Part shown: positions 24,796 to 33,535 of the stretch, piece after piece | Position numbering within the stretch: position 1 is the first letter of the stretch | Layout: every line of letters starts with the position of its first letter | DNA from: Massiliimalia timonensis | GTDB taxonomy: Bacteria; Bacillota; Clostridia; Oscillospirales; Ruminococcaceae | NCBI RefSeq assembly: GCF_900186585.1 | Contig: NZ_FYDD01000002.1 | Location: 62,001 to 126,000 of the forward strand | Direction: 5' to 3' | DNA length: 64,000 nucleotides | Notes under the pieces: model-generated | Databases searched by the model: none | The model's input: the letters and a program-made list of their open reading frames with translations, nothing else | What the model was told of the DNA's origin: nothing | Position numbers and translations under genes: made by a program

Positions 24796-24884
24796 TTTTG
24801 CGTTTCATTTGGCCTGATTTTGTTCTATAATTCTGGCTTCATTTTATAATCACAAGTTTTGAAGTATTGAATGGAGGTATCTTC

Positions 24885-26792
24885 GTGAAACAATCGGTTA
24901 TCCACATGTGGGATGTGCATGAAATCGTTCTGACATCCGAACAGACCTTTGATAACCCATATACTGACGTAACAGTTTGGGTTGATTTAAAAGGTCCTGG
25001 ATTTGATAAAAGGGTGTATGGCTTCTGGGATGGAGGAAACACCTTTAAGGTGCGTGTTACAGCAACTGCCCCGGGGGTTTGGGATTATGTTTCTGGCGCA
25101 AGCGTGGAAGATGCTGGGCTTGTAGGCAGGACCGGTTCATATCTTGCCCTGGAATGGACAGAAGAGGAAAAAGAACAAAATGTTTGCCGCCGTGGGATTG
25201 TAAAAGCAACGGACAACGGTCATGCTTTCCAATATGCGGACGGAACACCGTATGTGATGGTAGGTGATACATGGTGGGGGCTGGCTACCTACCGTTATCC
25301 GTGGGTCGATGATGAGGAAGAACGCCCGATCGGACCGGGGATGAGCGTGAAAGATATGGCGCGGCAGCGCATTAAACAGGGCTATAATACTGTTGGAATG
25401 ATCGCCTGCTTCCCAACTTGGGCAGACGATGGAAAACCGGCGCAAATCATGATCGATGACGGGCACGACACTTATGTACGATCTGCTTGGGCTGTTTGCA
25501 GCGTTAAGGATTGGATTGAAGATAAAAACCAGCCCTGCCGTAACATGCACAATGAAGGTGGACGTCCGTTTGAATTCCCTGGAAAGATCGAGGGATATGA
25601 AGACCTAGTGCCGGATTATGACCGTATCAACCCGGAATTTTTCAAAGTACTGGACAAAAAGATCGACTGGCTGAATGCGCATGGGATCACTGTGTTTATT
25701 GAGGCTCTGCGCCGCGACAGCTCCAGGACCTGGAAGTATTATTATGACTGGCCAATGGTGTATACCCGCTATATGCAGTATTTATTTGCACGGTATCAGG
25801 CAAATAACTGCTTATTTAGCCCCATCCATTTTGACGGCAAATGCCAGACGATTGACGCGCGTGAATTTAACGAACCGATCAATCTGTTTGTTGACCTGTA
25901 TGGACAGCCGCCGTTCGGCACGCTGATGGGCACTAATGCGCCTGGTTCTACCAAGGTGGCATTCGGCGGACCGGAGGAGCAGCACTGGAAGACCTTTGAC
26001 CAGACCGGAAACTGGAGGGATCATCAGTACCACTGGTTGCTCACAGATATTTATCACGATGAAAATCCGGTCCCGGCGATCAACGGGGAACCGTATTATT
26101 CTGGACATATCATCATTATGTCTGATGAAAACGACGTTTTGTCTGAGATCCGTTTTGGAAACGTAGACAGTGAAGAAGACCATATGAATAACCGATCTTC
26201 CCTGTTTGGTAGCCTGCTCAGCGGAGCTTACGGCGGTATTTTGACCGGTTTTGAAGCCGGCTGGAGCGGCAACGTGGAAGAAGCGGAAGAACCATATAAG
26301 ATTTGGGATACTATGACCTTCCCGGCAAGCTATCAGACCCGCTATATCAAAGACTTTATCTTGTCTGAAGGCCTGCGTTACCGGGATCTGATCCCGGATG
26401 CGAACCTGATGCTTCCAAACCAGCAGGGCGCTGTTGCTGGCTGGCGCGGATGGGCTTACTGCTCTGCTACCAGAAAACGTGATCTTTTGATGGGTTACAC
26501 AGAAAAGGACTGTCCGGAAAATGTGAAAGTCCGCGGCCTGCGCCCGTACGATACCTATGAACTGACCTGGTTCAACCCGCGTACCGGGGAATGGCTGGAA
26601 GACAAAGTGGAGATCGAGGTCACCCATATGGGCAATATCCCGTTGCCGAAACGCCCGGATGATCTGGACTGGGCATTTAAGCTCAAAAAGCTCAATACTG
26701 ATTTCCCGATCCGCTCTGAGGATCCTCCGGGACCTGAATTTGGCTCCAGAGAAATCAAATATTCCTATATCGAAACTGATTCTAAGGCCTGA
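24885..26792 (+). CDS. DUF5060/DUF4038 glycoside hydrolase (GH140/apiosidase-like)
   Basis: 635 residues from GTG 24885; GGAGG at 24873-24877 fixes this start. The N-terminal beta-sandwich ('FDNPYTDVTVWVDLKGPG', 'FWDGGNTFKVRVTATAPGVWDYVS') is the DUF5060 domain. The TIM barrel starts with 'AFQYADGTPYVMVGDTWWGLATYRYPW' and contains 'RDSSRTWKYYYDWPMVYTRYMQYLFARYQANNCLFSP' and 'PAINGEPYYSG' with a likely catalytic Glu, as in DUF4038 enzymes. There is no signal peptide, so it would act on imported oligosaccharides. Related enzymes remove apiose or other sugars from pectin. The gene stands alone behind its own promoter and before a strong terminator. Confidence 0.85.
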   Translation: MKQSVIHMWDVHEIVLTSEQTFDNPYTDVTVWVDLKGPGFDKRVYGFWDGGNTFKVRVTATAPGVWDYVSGASVEDAGLVGRTGSYLALEWTEEEKEQNVCRRGIVKATDNGHAFQYADGTPYVMVGDTWWGLATYRYPWVDDEEERPIGPGMSVKDMARQRIKQGYNTVGMIACFPTWADDGKPAQIMIDDGHDTYVRSAWAVCSVKDWIEDKNQPCRNMHNEGGRPFEFPGKIEGYEDLVPDYDRINPEFFKVLDKKIDWLNAHGITVFIEALRRDSSRTWKYYYDWPMVYTRYMQYLFARYQANNCLFSPIHFDGKCQTIDAREFNEPINLFVDLYGQPPFGTLMGTNAPGSTKVAFGGPEEQHWKTFDQTGNWRDHQYHWLLTDIYHDENPVPAINGEPYYSGHIIIMSDENDVLSEIRFGNVDSEEDHMNNRSSLFGSLLSGAYGGILTGFEAGWSGNVEEAEEPYKIWDTMTFPASYQTRYIKDFILSEGLRYRDLIPDANLMLPNQQGAVAGWRGWAYCSATRKRDLLMGYTEKDCPENVKVRGLRPYDTYELTWFNPRTGEWLEDKVEIEVTHMGNIPLPKRPDDLDWAFKLKKLNTDFPIRSEDPPGPEFGSREIKYSYIETDSKA

Positions 26793-26824
26793 CCGCTTAA
26801 CGGTATTGAAATAAAAGAACCTTT

Positions 26825-26863
26825 AACAAGCACAAAACCTATTGGGTTTTGTGCTTGTTTTGT
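26825..26863. terminator. Terminator after the glycoside hydrolase
   Basis: 15-bp stem AACAAGCACAAAACC (26825-26839) with 26845-26859, followed by TTTTG. 26864-27036 holds no recognisable feature. Confidence 0.85.
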
Positions 26864-27036
26864 TGTCAGAGGCACATATTAAAAACTGTAGGGAAAAGAG
26901 GGCTTTGCCCTTAGTGCTGAATTCTGGAAGAAAAAAGAGACAAGCGTGCTGATGTAACAGAAGGTTTGTTTCCTTGTGCAAAAAGATGAGATATGTTATG
27001 ATAAGGACAACAGTGATAAAAGGGCGAATAGATATC

Positions 27037-27471
27037 ATGCTTGAGGTGCGGTTTTATGATACAGTTGACGACCAGCTTTTAAAGTTTGCGGTAATCGTTT
27101 CCCGTTATAAGGGGAAATGGGTGTTCTGCAAGCATAAAAAACGGGATACCTATGAGTGCCCCGGCGGCCATCGGGAAAATGGGGAGCAAATCATAGATGC
27201 CGCAAAACGGGAATTGTGGGAAGAAACTGGTGCAGAGATATTTGATTTGCAGCCAGTGTGTGTTTATTCTGTATATGAGGACAACGAACAGGCTGTCAAG
27301 GAAACCTTTGGCATGCTATATTTTGCCCGGATCAGCTCGTTTGGGGTCTTGCCGCCCTTGGAGATAGAGCGGATAGAATTACTGGAACAGCTTCCCGAAC
27401 GCTGGACTTATCCACTGATCCAGCCTAAATTAGTAAGAAAGGTACAGAAGACGCTGGGCGGAAAGGCCTAA
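27037..27471 (+). CDS. Nudix hydrolase
   Basis: 144 residues from ATG 27037 (start uncertain; upstream in-frame ATGs at 26974, 26986 and 26998 also lack a good ribosome binding site). The Nudix box reads 'GGHRENGEQIIDAAKRELWEETGAEI', a good match to GX5EX7REUXEEXGU. Enzymes of this type cleave nucleoside diphosphates linked to another moiety, such as oxidised dNTPs; the substrate is not predictable. It is followed 19 nt later by a membrane-protein gene. Confidence 0.88.
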   Translation: MLEVRFYDTVDDQLLKFAVIVSRYKGKWVFCKHKKRDTYECPGGHRENGEQIIDAAKRELWEETGAEIFDLQPVCVYSVYEDNEQAVKETFGMLYFARISSFGVLPPLEIERIELLEQLPERWTYPLIQPKLVRKVQKTLGGKA

Positions 27472-27490
27472 CGCTTCTGAGAAAAGAAAG

Positions 27491-28135
27491 ATGATCGAAG
27501 CTATCAAACGCATCCGTCCGGCTGGAGAGCGGCTTTCCGCTTTTCAGATGATCTGGCATACTGCATTGTTATTGGCTTTAGGGGTGGCTTTGGGGCTGCT
27601 TGCCAAGTTTTTAGACGAGCTCCCCAGCAATGAACTCCCCTTTTTGCTGGAACGGCTGGATCTGGCCAACTTTTTATCTGGATTTTCTTTTTGGGTTCTG
27701 CTTTCGGTAATAATTTCGGTATACAGCCGGTCGCCGCTGCGTGCGGGGATCAACGCGTTCTGCTTTTTGACAGGGATGCTGGTTGGGTACTATACCTATA
27801 CCGCTTTTATCAGCGGTTTTTTTCCAAGATCGTATATCATGATTTGGGTCATCATGACGCTGTTCTCCCCGCTTTTAGCAGCTGTATGCTGGCTTGCAAA
27901 AGGGCCGGGAGTCCTTTCCATGGTCATCACGTCGGGGATCCTTATGGTGTTTTTCCTGATGGCGTTTGCCGTTGGCTTTCTTTATTTTGACATATTCAGC
28001 ATGCTGGATGTCCTGATGTGGCTGATCTGTATCGCTGTTTTATACCAGTCTCCGAAACAGATCGTGATATGTATCGGCGCTTCCAGCGCCGCTGCGATCC
28101 TCATTAGTGTGCTCCGGCCGTATCTGCCTTTTTAA
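27491..28135 (+). CDS. Polytopic membrane protein of unknown function
   Basis: 214 residues with six likely membrane helices (for example 'TALLLALGVALGLLAKFL', 'FLSGFSFWVLLSVIISVY', 'INAFCFLTGMLVGYYTYTAF', 'MIWVIMTLFSPLLAAVCWLA', 'VITSGILMVFFLMAFAVGFLYF', 'IVICIGASSAAAILISVL'). I do not recognise the family. It lies directly behind the Nudix gene and before a bidirectional terminator. Confidence 0.75.
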   Translation: MIEAIKRIRPAGERLSAFQMIWHTALLLALGVALGLLAKFLDELPSNELPFLLERLDLANFLSGFSFWVLLSVIISVYSRSPLRAGINAFCFLTGMLVGYYTYTAFISGFFPRSYIMIWVIMTLFSPLLAAVCWLAKGPGVLSMVITSGILMVFFLMAFAVGFLYFDIFSMLDVLMWLICIAVLYQSPKQIVICIGASSAAAILISVLRPYLPF

Positions 28136-28140
28136 AAAAA

Positions 28141-28171
28141 CTCCCCAATGACGGTAACAGCCATTGGGGAG
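28141..28171. terminator. Bidirectional terminator between convergent membrane-protein genes
   Basis: 10-bp stem CTCCCCAATG (28141-28150) with 28162-28171, preceded by A7 on the left, giving a T run for the minus-strand gene. Confidence 0.7.
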
Positions 28172-28175
28172 ATGA

Positions 28176-28547
28176 TCACGAACAGTTTTTAAGCCGGACC
28201 AGTTTTTGCAGAAGGTCCCGTTTGTTTTTTTGGAATCGGAATGCTGTTCTGGCGATCCCAACGCCGGCCGTGAGAACAGCGAGAGCTCCGGCATGGGAAA
28301 AGCCAAATGCCAGGAAAACAAAATAGCCGATCACGGAAAAGACGGCAAGGGAGAAGCCGTAGAAAATCCAGAACCGGATCAGATAGGAAACTTCGCTTAC
28401 AGAATGAAAATAAGCCTCCCATTTTTCCTCGTTCATCTGTGAGAGCTTTTTCTTACAATAAAAGCTGCCTAATATCAGTCCTGTACAAAGCAGCCCGGAT
28501 AAGGTGACAAATGCGTAAATCAAGATCACTGACCCCAGATATTTCAT
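28176..28547 (-). CDS. Small membrane protein, DUF3784-like size
   Basis: 123 residues from ATG 28547 (GGAGG upstream). Three hydrophobic segments: 'VILIYAFVTLSGLLCTGLILG', 'IRFWIFYGFSLAVFSVIGYFVFLAF' and 'HAGALAVLTAGVGIARTAF', with a basic C-terminal tail. No named family is certain and no function can be given. Monocistronic. Confidence 0.65.
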   Translation of the reverse strand: MKYLGSVILIYAFVTLSGLLCTGLILGSFYCKKKLSQMNEEKWEAYFHSVSEVSYLIRFWIFYGFSLAVFSVIGYFVFLAFGFSHAGALAVLTAGVGIARTAFRFQKNKRDLLQKLVRLKNCS

Positions 28548-28712
28548 AGTACCTCCATTTAAATCGGTTGATAGAATCATTATAGTATGATAAGCGCGCT
28601 TTTACAAGCAGAAAGCTGGGAAACTCAAGTGATTTTAAAAAATCCCCTTGCGTGACCTCTTGCTTGTGACGCAGCGTAATCAGGTAAACTGGGGAACAGG
28701 AGGTGAAAATCT

Positions 28713-29441
28713 ATGTCGCAATATACGACCGGAGAACTGGCAAAGCTATGCGGGGTCACTGTGCGGACGGTGCAGTTTTATGACACAAAAGGGATTCTTT
28801 GCCCTAGTGCGCTGACCGAAGGCGGCAGACGGATCTATTCGGATCAGGATCTAAAACAGCTGCGGCTGATCTGCCTGTTAAAAACGATGGGGCTTACCTT
28901 GGAATCCATTAAAGAGATCTTGGTAAGTAAAGCGCCTGACCAGGTGTTGCAGCTATTGTTAGAGGAACAGCTTCACCGGGTGGAGGGAGAAATCGCCCAA
29001 AAGGAAGAACAGCGAAGGAGGATCATGCAGGTAAAAAGCTGCTTGGAAGATGCCAAAACGATACCGGCCCAATCTATTCAAGACATAGAGCAGATGATGA
29101 AAGAGCAAAAGCGGTTGAAAACCATTCATATGACGATGCTGGCGGCAGGGCTTATCATGGATGTAATAGAGATCGGGCTATTAGTATGGTGGATCTTTAC
29201 TGGAATGTGGGCCCCGTTCGCGGTTGGAATGGCAGTAGTCGTTACGCTGGGCATTTTAGTGACACGGTATTATTACCATCATACGGCTTATCGCTGTCCG
29301 CATTGCCGGGAACGTTTCCGCCCAGCATTAAAGGCGTTTTTGTTCTCCGCGCATACACCAAAAACCCGGAAGCTATGCTGTCCCAAATGCGGATACCAAG
29401 GCTTCTGTGTGGAAACAGCTTCCGAAACAGAAGAAAAGTAA
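28713..29441 (+). CDS. MerR-family regulator with membrane helices and C-terminal zinc ribbon
   Basis: 242 residues. N-terminal MerR winged helix ('YTTGELAKLCGVTVRTVQFYDTKGIL', 'RIYSDQDLKQLRLICLLKTMGL') and a dimerisation coiled coil to about residue 115. Unusually, two hydrophobic segments follow ('MTMLAAGLIMDVIEIGLLVWWIF', 'FAVGMAVVVTLGILVTRYYY') and then a cytoplasmic-type zinc ribbon with CPHC and CPKC. It is thus a membrane-attached MerR protein. A dyad (TGCGTGAC near 28651, GTGACGCA near 28667) before the gene may be its own operator. It converges with the MATE gene. Confidence 0.85.
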   Translation: MSQYTTGELAKLCGVTVRTVQFYDTKGILCPSALTEGGRRIYSDQDLKQLRLICLLKTMGLTLESIKEILVSKAPDQVLQLLLEEQLHRVEGEIAQKEEQRRRIMQVKSCLEDAKTIPAQSIQDIEQMMKEQKRLKTIHMTMLAAGLIMDVIEIGLLVWWIFTGMWAPFAVGMAVVVTLGILVTRYYYHHTAYRCPHCRERFRPALKAFLFSAHTPKTRKLCCPKCGYQGFCVETASETEEK

Positions 29442-29478
29442 AACATCCGGCGCCTTAAGGCGCCGGATGTTTTACTTT
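29435..29478. terminator. 44-bp perfect palindrome shared by two convergent genes
   Basis: Arms of 20 bp (29435-29454, 29459-29478) around central TTAA. A-runs and T-runs at the outer ends make it a bidirectional terminator. It contains both stop codons: the MerR TAA (29439-29441) in the left arm and the MATE TAA (complement of 29455-29457) in the loop. Confidence 0.88.
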
Positions 29479-30837
29479 CGGAGTTCGTTTTCCATTTAAT
29501 TCGCCAAATACCACGAAGTACATGGTAGTAAAGCAAGCGATTCCACTGACGATGTTCGAGATAGGCTCTGCCAACAAAACGCCTTCCACCCCGAATCCCA
29601 GACCGGGAAGCAGCAGGGTAAGGGGCACTACGATAATCACCTTCCTAAGCAGGGAAAAGGTGATCGCCTGCTTTGCCTTTCCAAGGGCCACAAAGGTGTT
29701 TTGCCCATTCATGTGCAAGGACATCAGCACAAACCCAAAAAAATATGTTCGGATTGCCGGAACACCAGCCTCGATTAGAGCGGGTTCGCTATTGAACAGG
29801 TGGATAAACGCCGCCGGAAAACAAACTACCAGCAGCCATACCAAGGAAGAGCTGACCAGTCCAAAAATGACCATAAACCGGATGGCCTGCTTGACCCGTC
29901 CGAATTGTTTTGCCCCGTAATTATAGCTGATAACCGGGACGGCCCCGCCGGAAAATCCCGACAAGGGGGTGGAGAACAGCTCCCGCACAGAATTGAGAAC
30001 AGTCATCACGGTGACGTAAAGGTCCCCGCCGTATAAAAAAGCCATTTTATTGCAGACGATCTGGACCAAACTGCTGGTAAGCCCCATGATAAAGCCGGAA
30101 AAGCCTAACACAGTGATGTCCTTTAGTCGTTTCGCCTGAAGACGCATGCTTTTGAATTTTAACTTTAGGACTGCCTGCGGCCCGGTTAAAAAACGAATGA
30201 CCCAGATACCGGATACCAGCTGGGACAACACTGTAGCGATTGCCGCCCCCTGTACACCAAGATCAAATACAAAGATGAACAGGGGATCCAGAACAATGTT
30301 TAACACTGCTCCAATAACAACTGTCATCATCCCGGTCCGGCCAAAGCCCTGACTGTTGATGAATGAATTCATCCCAAGTGTTACCATGACAAAAACACTG
30401 CCCAGCAGGTAGATGGTAAGGTAACTGTAAGCATAGGGAAACGAGGCGTCGCTTGCTCCGAACAGATAAAGGATCGGTTTCGCAAAAATCAGCCCCAAAA
30501 CAGTGATCACAGCCCCGGAACAGACCAGCATGAAGAATGAGGTGCCCATAATTTTTTCAGCTTCTTCATCGTTTCCTTTGCCGCGCTCCATGGAACAGAG
30601 GGGCGCCCCGCCGTTAGAGCCGAACAGCATGGAAAAAGCCATGATCAGGGTGATGATCGGAAAGCTGAGCCCAACGCCGGTCAGGGCGATATCGCCTACC
30701 TTTGGGATATGTCCGATATAGATCCGGTCGACAATATTATAAAGGAGGTTTAAAAGCTGCGCAGCTGTAATGGGCAGAGAAACATCTACAATGCTGCGCC
30801 AAACCTTTCCATTTGCAAAGTCAGTTTGATGTGCCAT
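29455..30837 (-). CDS. MATE-family multidrug exporter
   Basis: 460 residues from ATG 30837 (AAAGGAG upstream). About twelve membrane helices in two MatE halves: 'SIVDVSLPITAAQLLNLLYNIVDRIYIGHI' opens the first and 'ITVLGFSGFIMGLTSSLVQIVCNKMAFLYGG' the second, with 'INSQGFGRTGMMTVVIGAVLNIVLDPLFIF'. Such transporters expel cationic drugs using a Na+ or H+ gradient. It overlaps the end of the TetR gene by 17 nt, so the two form an autoregulated operon behind the operator at 31457-31494. The last seven codons lie in the terminator palindrome. Confidence 0.92.
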   Translation of the reverse strand: MAHQTDFANGKVWRSIVDVSLPITAAQLLNLLYNIVDRIYIGHIPKVGDIALTGVGLSFPIITLIMAFSMLFGSNGGAPLCSMERGKGNDEEAEKIMGTSFFMLVCSGAVITVLGLIFAKPILYLFGASDASFPYAYSYLTIYLLGSVFVMVTLGMNSFINSQGFGRTGMMTVVIGAVLNIVLDPLFIFVFDLGVQGAAIATVLSQLVSGIWVIRFLTGPQAVLKLKFKSMRLQAKRLKDITVLGFSGFIMGLTSSLVQIVCNKMAFLYGGDLYVTVMTVLNSVRELFSTPLSGFSGGAVPVISYNYGAKQFGRVKQAIRFMVIFGLVSSSLVWLLVVCFPAAFIHLFNSEPALIEAGVPAIRTYFFGFVLMSLHMNGQNTFVALGKAKQAITFSLLRKVIIVVPLTLLLPGLGFGVEGVLLAEPISNIVSGIACFTTMYFVVFGELNGKRTPKVKHPAP

Positions 30838-31441
30838 TTTTGCTCCTTTCTGAAACAATATGAGGGCGGTTTTCCCGTACTTGATCTAAAATCAGCAGAA
30901 GGTGGGAAACCATCCACCGAAAGCTTTCCTCCCGGTCTTGGTCCGAATTGGTAAAGTAACCGGCTTCCTCTAAGGCAATAAAGCCATGCAGCTGGCTTCG
31001 GTACATTCTGGTGAAATGCACCGCCTCCTCTTCACTGATCCCGCTTTCCAGCACCTGCTCAAAGATCATCTGCCACAGCTCATGCATAGAAGTATGTAGC
31101 TGAGGATTGGGCTCTAATTGAGGAACCCGGATCATTGCCTTATAAAGCTGGGGGGAACACAGGGCAAAATCACGGTAGGCAAAGGCGGTGCGGGATAGGG
31201 CGTCTTTTCCGAAAAATCCTGCTGTCTGTTGTCGGCAGGCAGTCTTGATGCGTTCCAAAGACAGCAGGGAAAGCAGGACTGTTAGCTGTTCCATACCGTC
31301 AATATGTTTATAAAGGGAGGATGGCTTTACATTGAGCCGGGCGGCCAAGGCTTGGATCGTCAGCTGTCCGTATCCTGTTTCTTCGATCAGTTGTGCAGCT
31401 TTTTCCACTACGATCCTTTGGGTTAGTCCTTGTCTGGGCAT
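30821..31441 (-). CDS. TetR/AcrR-family regulator of the MATE exporter
   Basis: 206 residues: N-terminal TetR HTH ('VEKAAQLIEETGYGQLTIQALAARLNVKPSSLYKHI') and a ligand domain of the WHG type ('ELWQMIFEQVLESGISEEEAVHFTRMYRSQLHGFIALEEAGYF'). It is the first gene of the TetR-MATE operon and a long inverted repeat directly upstream is its likely operator. It probably represses both genes until a drug binds. Confidence 0.92.
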   Translation of the reverse strand: MPRQGLTQRIVVEKAAQLIEETGYGQLTIQALAARLNVKPSSLYKHIDGMEQLTVLLSLLSLERIKTACRQQTAGFFGKDALSRTAFAYRDFALCSPQLYKAMIRVPQLEPNPQLHTSMHELWQMIFEQVLESGISEEEAVHFTRMYRSQLHGFIALEEAGYFTNSDQDREESFRWMVSHLLLILDQVRENRPHIVSERSKNGTSN

Positions 31442-31456
31442 GTGTTCACCTTCTTA

Positions 31457-31494
31457 GCTAATCATATTAGCTATTATAAGCTAATATGATTAGC
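31457..31494. promoter_or_regulatory. TetR operator candidate
   Basis: 15-bp perfect inverted repeat GCTAATCATATTAGC (31457-31471) and 31480-31494, 8-bp spacer, 16 bp before the TetR start. Each arm is itself a partial dyad, suggesting binding of two dimers. Confidence 0.8.
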
Positions 31495-31656
31495 CTGTCA
31501 AGAAAAGCTGGGTGATTTATGAAAAAATGGAAACACTATTTGTAAAAGTAAGAGAGAATTGTTTCGTTTTATTGCTGAATTGTAACCGTTTTATCCTTGA
31601 ATTCCCGGAATAAACAGGGTATGATGAGCATAAGACAGGGGAAAAGGGGGAGTGAT

Positions 31657-32703
31657 ATGGGAAAACGGCTGACCGCTGGTATTTTATCTGGGATGTTGTT
31701 GCTTGGTCTTGGTACAGGCTGCACAGAAAGCCCGAAAGAGAATACCTCAATGCAGGAATCCCAAGGATCCTCGCAAAGCAGCACAAAACTTCCGCAGGAG
31801 GAAACGTCTAAGCCATATCCATTTACTTTTCAGCCCCATGTGCTGTCCGAAGAATATAAACAGGCATATGGCAAAGAGTTTGAGAAGTCTTTTTATGAAT
31901 TTTGCGATGCTGTGCTGGCAGGGGAAGAGAGTTTTATGTGTCCGGATTCAGAGACCTATTACCGGATCATGGAAGCCGCGGCAACCTGTATGCCAATTGC
32001 AGATTATTATTTAGAACCTCAGGAGCACCAGCCTCAAAATGGAGTGGGAAAGCTGGAATATTCCTTGGAAAGAGACGCGTATTTAAGGGAAGTGGAACGG
32101 TTCCAACAAACAGTTTCAGATTGGATCACGGAAAATCTTCAAGAAGGCGACGGCGACTTTGAAAAGGTCATTTCCCTGTACAGTGGTTTCAGTCAGTCGG
32201 TTGTATACGATTATGATGCGCTGGAAACAGAAGAATGGGTCGACCTAAGCCCATACCGCGCATTGATGAAGCGACAGGGGATTTGTCAGGAATTTGTAGG
32301 GGCGTATGCGTACCTGTTGATGCAGGCGGGGGTCAATTCTACAGGCTGCGGTTCCTTGAACCGGGACCACAGCGCTGCCCATGAATGGAATATGGTCCAG
32401 CTGGACGGGAAAAATTACTATTTGGATACAACATTTCAGAATACGACCGATCCGTTCGGGCTGCAGTATTTTGGGATGGATGAACAACGTCGTGATGAGG
32501 CGGGTGATTTTGACCCGGCAGATTATAATATAGCGAATCTTAATCTATATGGCGCAGAAGATTTCCCAGCAAAGGATCGCAGCTTTGCACCGTTGTGGAG
32601 TGCTGTACGGTATGAACTGGACCGAAAAAACAAGATCGTGAAATATTACACTGATTATGAAACGGAACATGCCGAAGAATTTTCTTATGCGGCTTGGAAT
32701 TGA
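31657..32703 (+). CDS. Lipoprotein with transglutaminase-like domain
   Basis: 348 residues from ATG 31657 (AAGGGGGA upstream). A lipoprotein signal ends at Cys22 (LGLGTGC), followed by a Ser/Gln-rich linker. The C-terminal half has the transglutaminase-like protease triad: Cys in 'RQGICQEFVGAYAYLL', His in 'SAAHEWNMVQLDG' and Asp in 'YYLDTTFQ'. Surface proteins of this fold can cleave or crosslink peptides, but the substrate is unknown. Monocistronic, with no terminator of note behind it; the next lipoprotein has its own ribosome binding site 125 bp on. Confidence 0.85.
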   Translation: MGKRLTAGILSGMLLLGLGTGCTESPKENTSMQESQGSSQSSTKLPQEETSKPYPFTFQPHVLSEEYKQAYGKEFEKSFYEFCDAVLAGEESFMCPDSETYYRIMEAAATCMPIADYYLEPQEHQPQNGVGKLEYSLERDAYLREVERFQQTVSDWITENLQEGDGDFEKVISLYSGFSQSVVYDYDALETEEWVDLSPYRALMKRQGICQEFVGAYAYLLMQAGVNSTGCGSLNRDHSAAHEWNMVQLDGKNYYLDTTFQNTTDPFGLQYFGMDEQRRDEAGDFDPADYNIANLNLYGAEDFPAKDRSFAPLWSAVRYELDRKNKIVKYYTDYETEHAEEFSYAAWN

Positions 32704-32827
32704 CACAGGATAAATTATGAAGGATTTGCGGCCTTTTTTTAAATTCTTTTCATTTTGTTTGACGAGATAAAAAAAGGCTGTTACAATGAGTTCAAATAGG
32801 AAGGGTCCTGTTTTAGGAGGAATTTAT

Positions 32828-33340
32828 ATGAAAAAAAGAATTGGATTGATCATAGCGGCATTGGCTGTGTCGGCGGCATTAGCTGTTACATCCTGTGACC
32901 TGTTCCAGAAAGTGAGCGAAGAGGGAGGAAAATCTTCTCAGGCGCAGTCTGAAACATCTTCGTCGATTTCAATTGATGATACATCGGAAACCTCATCAGA
33001 GGAATCCTCTTTACCGGAAGAATCGGAAGTATCCTCTCAACCAGAAGAATCAGAGGACACTTCCTCTGATTCAGAAGAGTCAAACAGCAGTTCTTCCTCT
33101 AAACCGTCAGAAAGTAAAGTTTTGGAGGGGACTATCTCCGATATCACATCAATTTCGATCGTTGTTAAGACAGCGGATGGCAAAGAATATCACATGGATC
33201 AGACCTATTGTGAGATTGAGAACGAGGGTAACAAGATTCGGCTAAACAGCCCCATTAAAGTTACATATACTGGAACCCTGACGGATACAGACGAAGTTCA
33301 GGATGTACATGTTGAAAAGATGTGGATCGGGATCCCGTAA
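32828..33340 (+). CDS. Lipoprotein with Ser/Glu-rich linker and small C-terminal beta domain
   Basis: 170 residues from ATG 32828 (AGGAGG upstream). Lipobox Cys23 (VTSC), then about 70 residues dominated by Ser and Glu, a likely extended spacer, then a beta-rich domain 'VLEGTISDITSISIVVKTADGKEYHMD...IKVTYTGTLTDTDEVQDVHVEKM' of the kind that resembles a small OB fold. The function is unknown. A terminator follows directly. Confidence 0.75.
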   Translation: MKKRIGLIIAALAVSAALAVTSCDLFQKVSEEGGKSSQAQSETSSSISIDDTSETSSEESSLPEESEVSSQPEESEDTSSDSEESNSSSSSKPSESKVLEGTISDITSISIVVKTADGKEYHMDQTYCEIENEGNKIRLNSPIKVTYTGTLTDTDEVQDVHVEKMWIGIP

Positions 33341-33346
33341 AACAGA

Positions 33347-33373
33347 AAGAGGGGGGATTATGCCCCCTCTTTT
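33347..33373 (+). terminator. Terminator after the lipoprotein
   Basis: Stem AGAGGGGG with CCCCCTCT (33348-33370), loop GATTATG, followed by TTTTAAATTTTT. Confidence 0.8.
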
Positions 33374-33382
33374 AAATTTTTC

Positions 33383-33411
33383 TTGACAAATGAAGAAAAA
33401 AAGAGTATTAT
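33383..33411 (+). promoter_or_regulatory. Promoter of tRNA-Gly
   Basis: TTGACA (33383-33388), 17-bp spacer, TATTAT (33406-33411; an overlapping TATAAT at 33409-33414 is an alternative), 14 bp before the tRNA. Confidence 0.75.
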
Positions 33412-33424
33412 AATAACTGCATTC

Positions 33425-33498
33425 GCGGATGTAGTTCAATGGTAGAACACCAGCTTCCCAAGCTGGATACGCGGGTTCGATTCCCGTCATCCGCTCCA
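33425..33498 (+). tRNA. tRNA-Gly (anticodon CCC)
   Basis: 74 nt with encoded CCA. Acceptor GCGGATG pairs with CATCCGC; anticodon stem CCAGC/GCTGG with loop TTCCCAA gives anticodon CCC; the T-arm is GCGGGTTCGATTCCCGT. All stems are intact. It has its own promoter and terminator. Confidence 0.97.
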
Positions 33499-33500
33499 TG

Positions 33501-33535
33501 ATGGAGTGACGAAATAGATGTCACTCCATTTTTTT
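33501..33535 (+). terminator. Terminator of tRNA-Gly
   Basis: 10-bp stem ATGGAGTGAC (33501-33510) with 33520-33529, then T7. Confidence 0.88.

Noticed and set aside
25812-26627. 271-codon antisense frame inside the DUF4038 gene
   Set aside because: It is a shadow of a clearly real gene with conserved motifs; the antisense product has no recognisable features.
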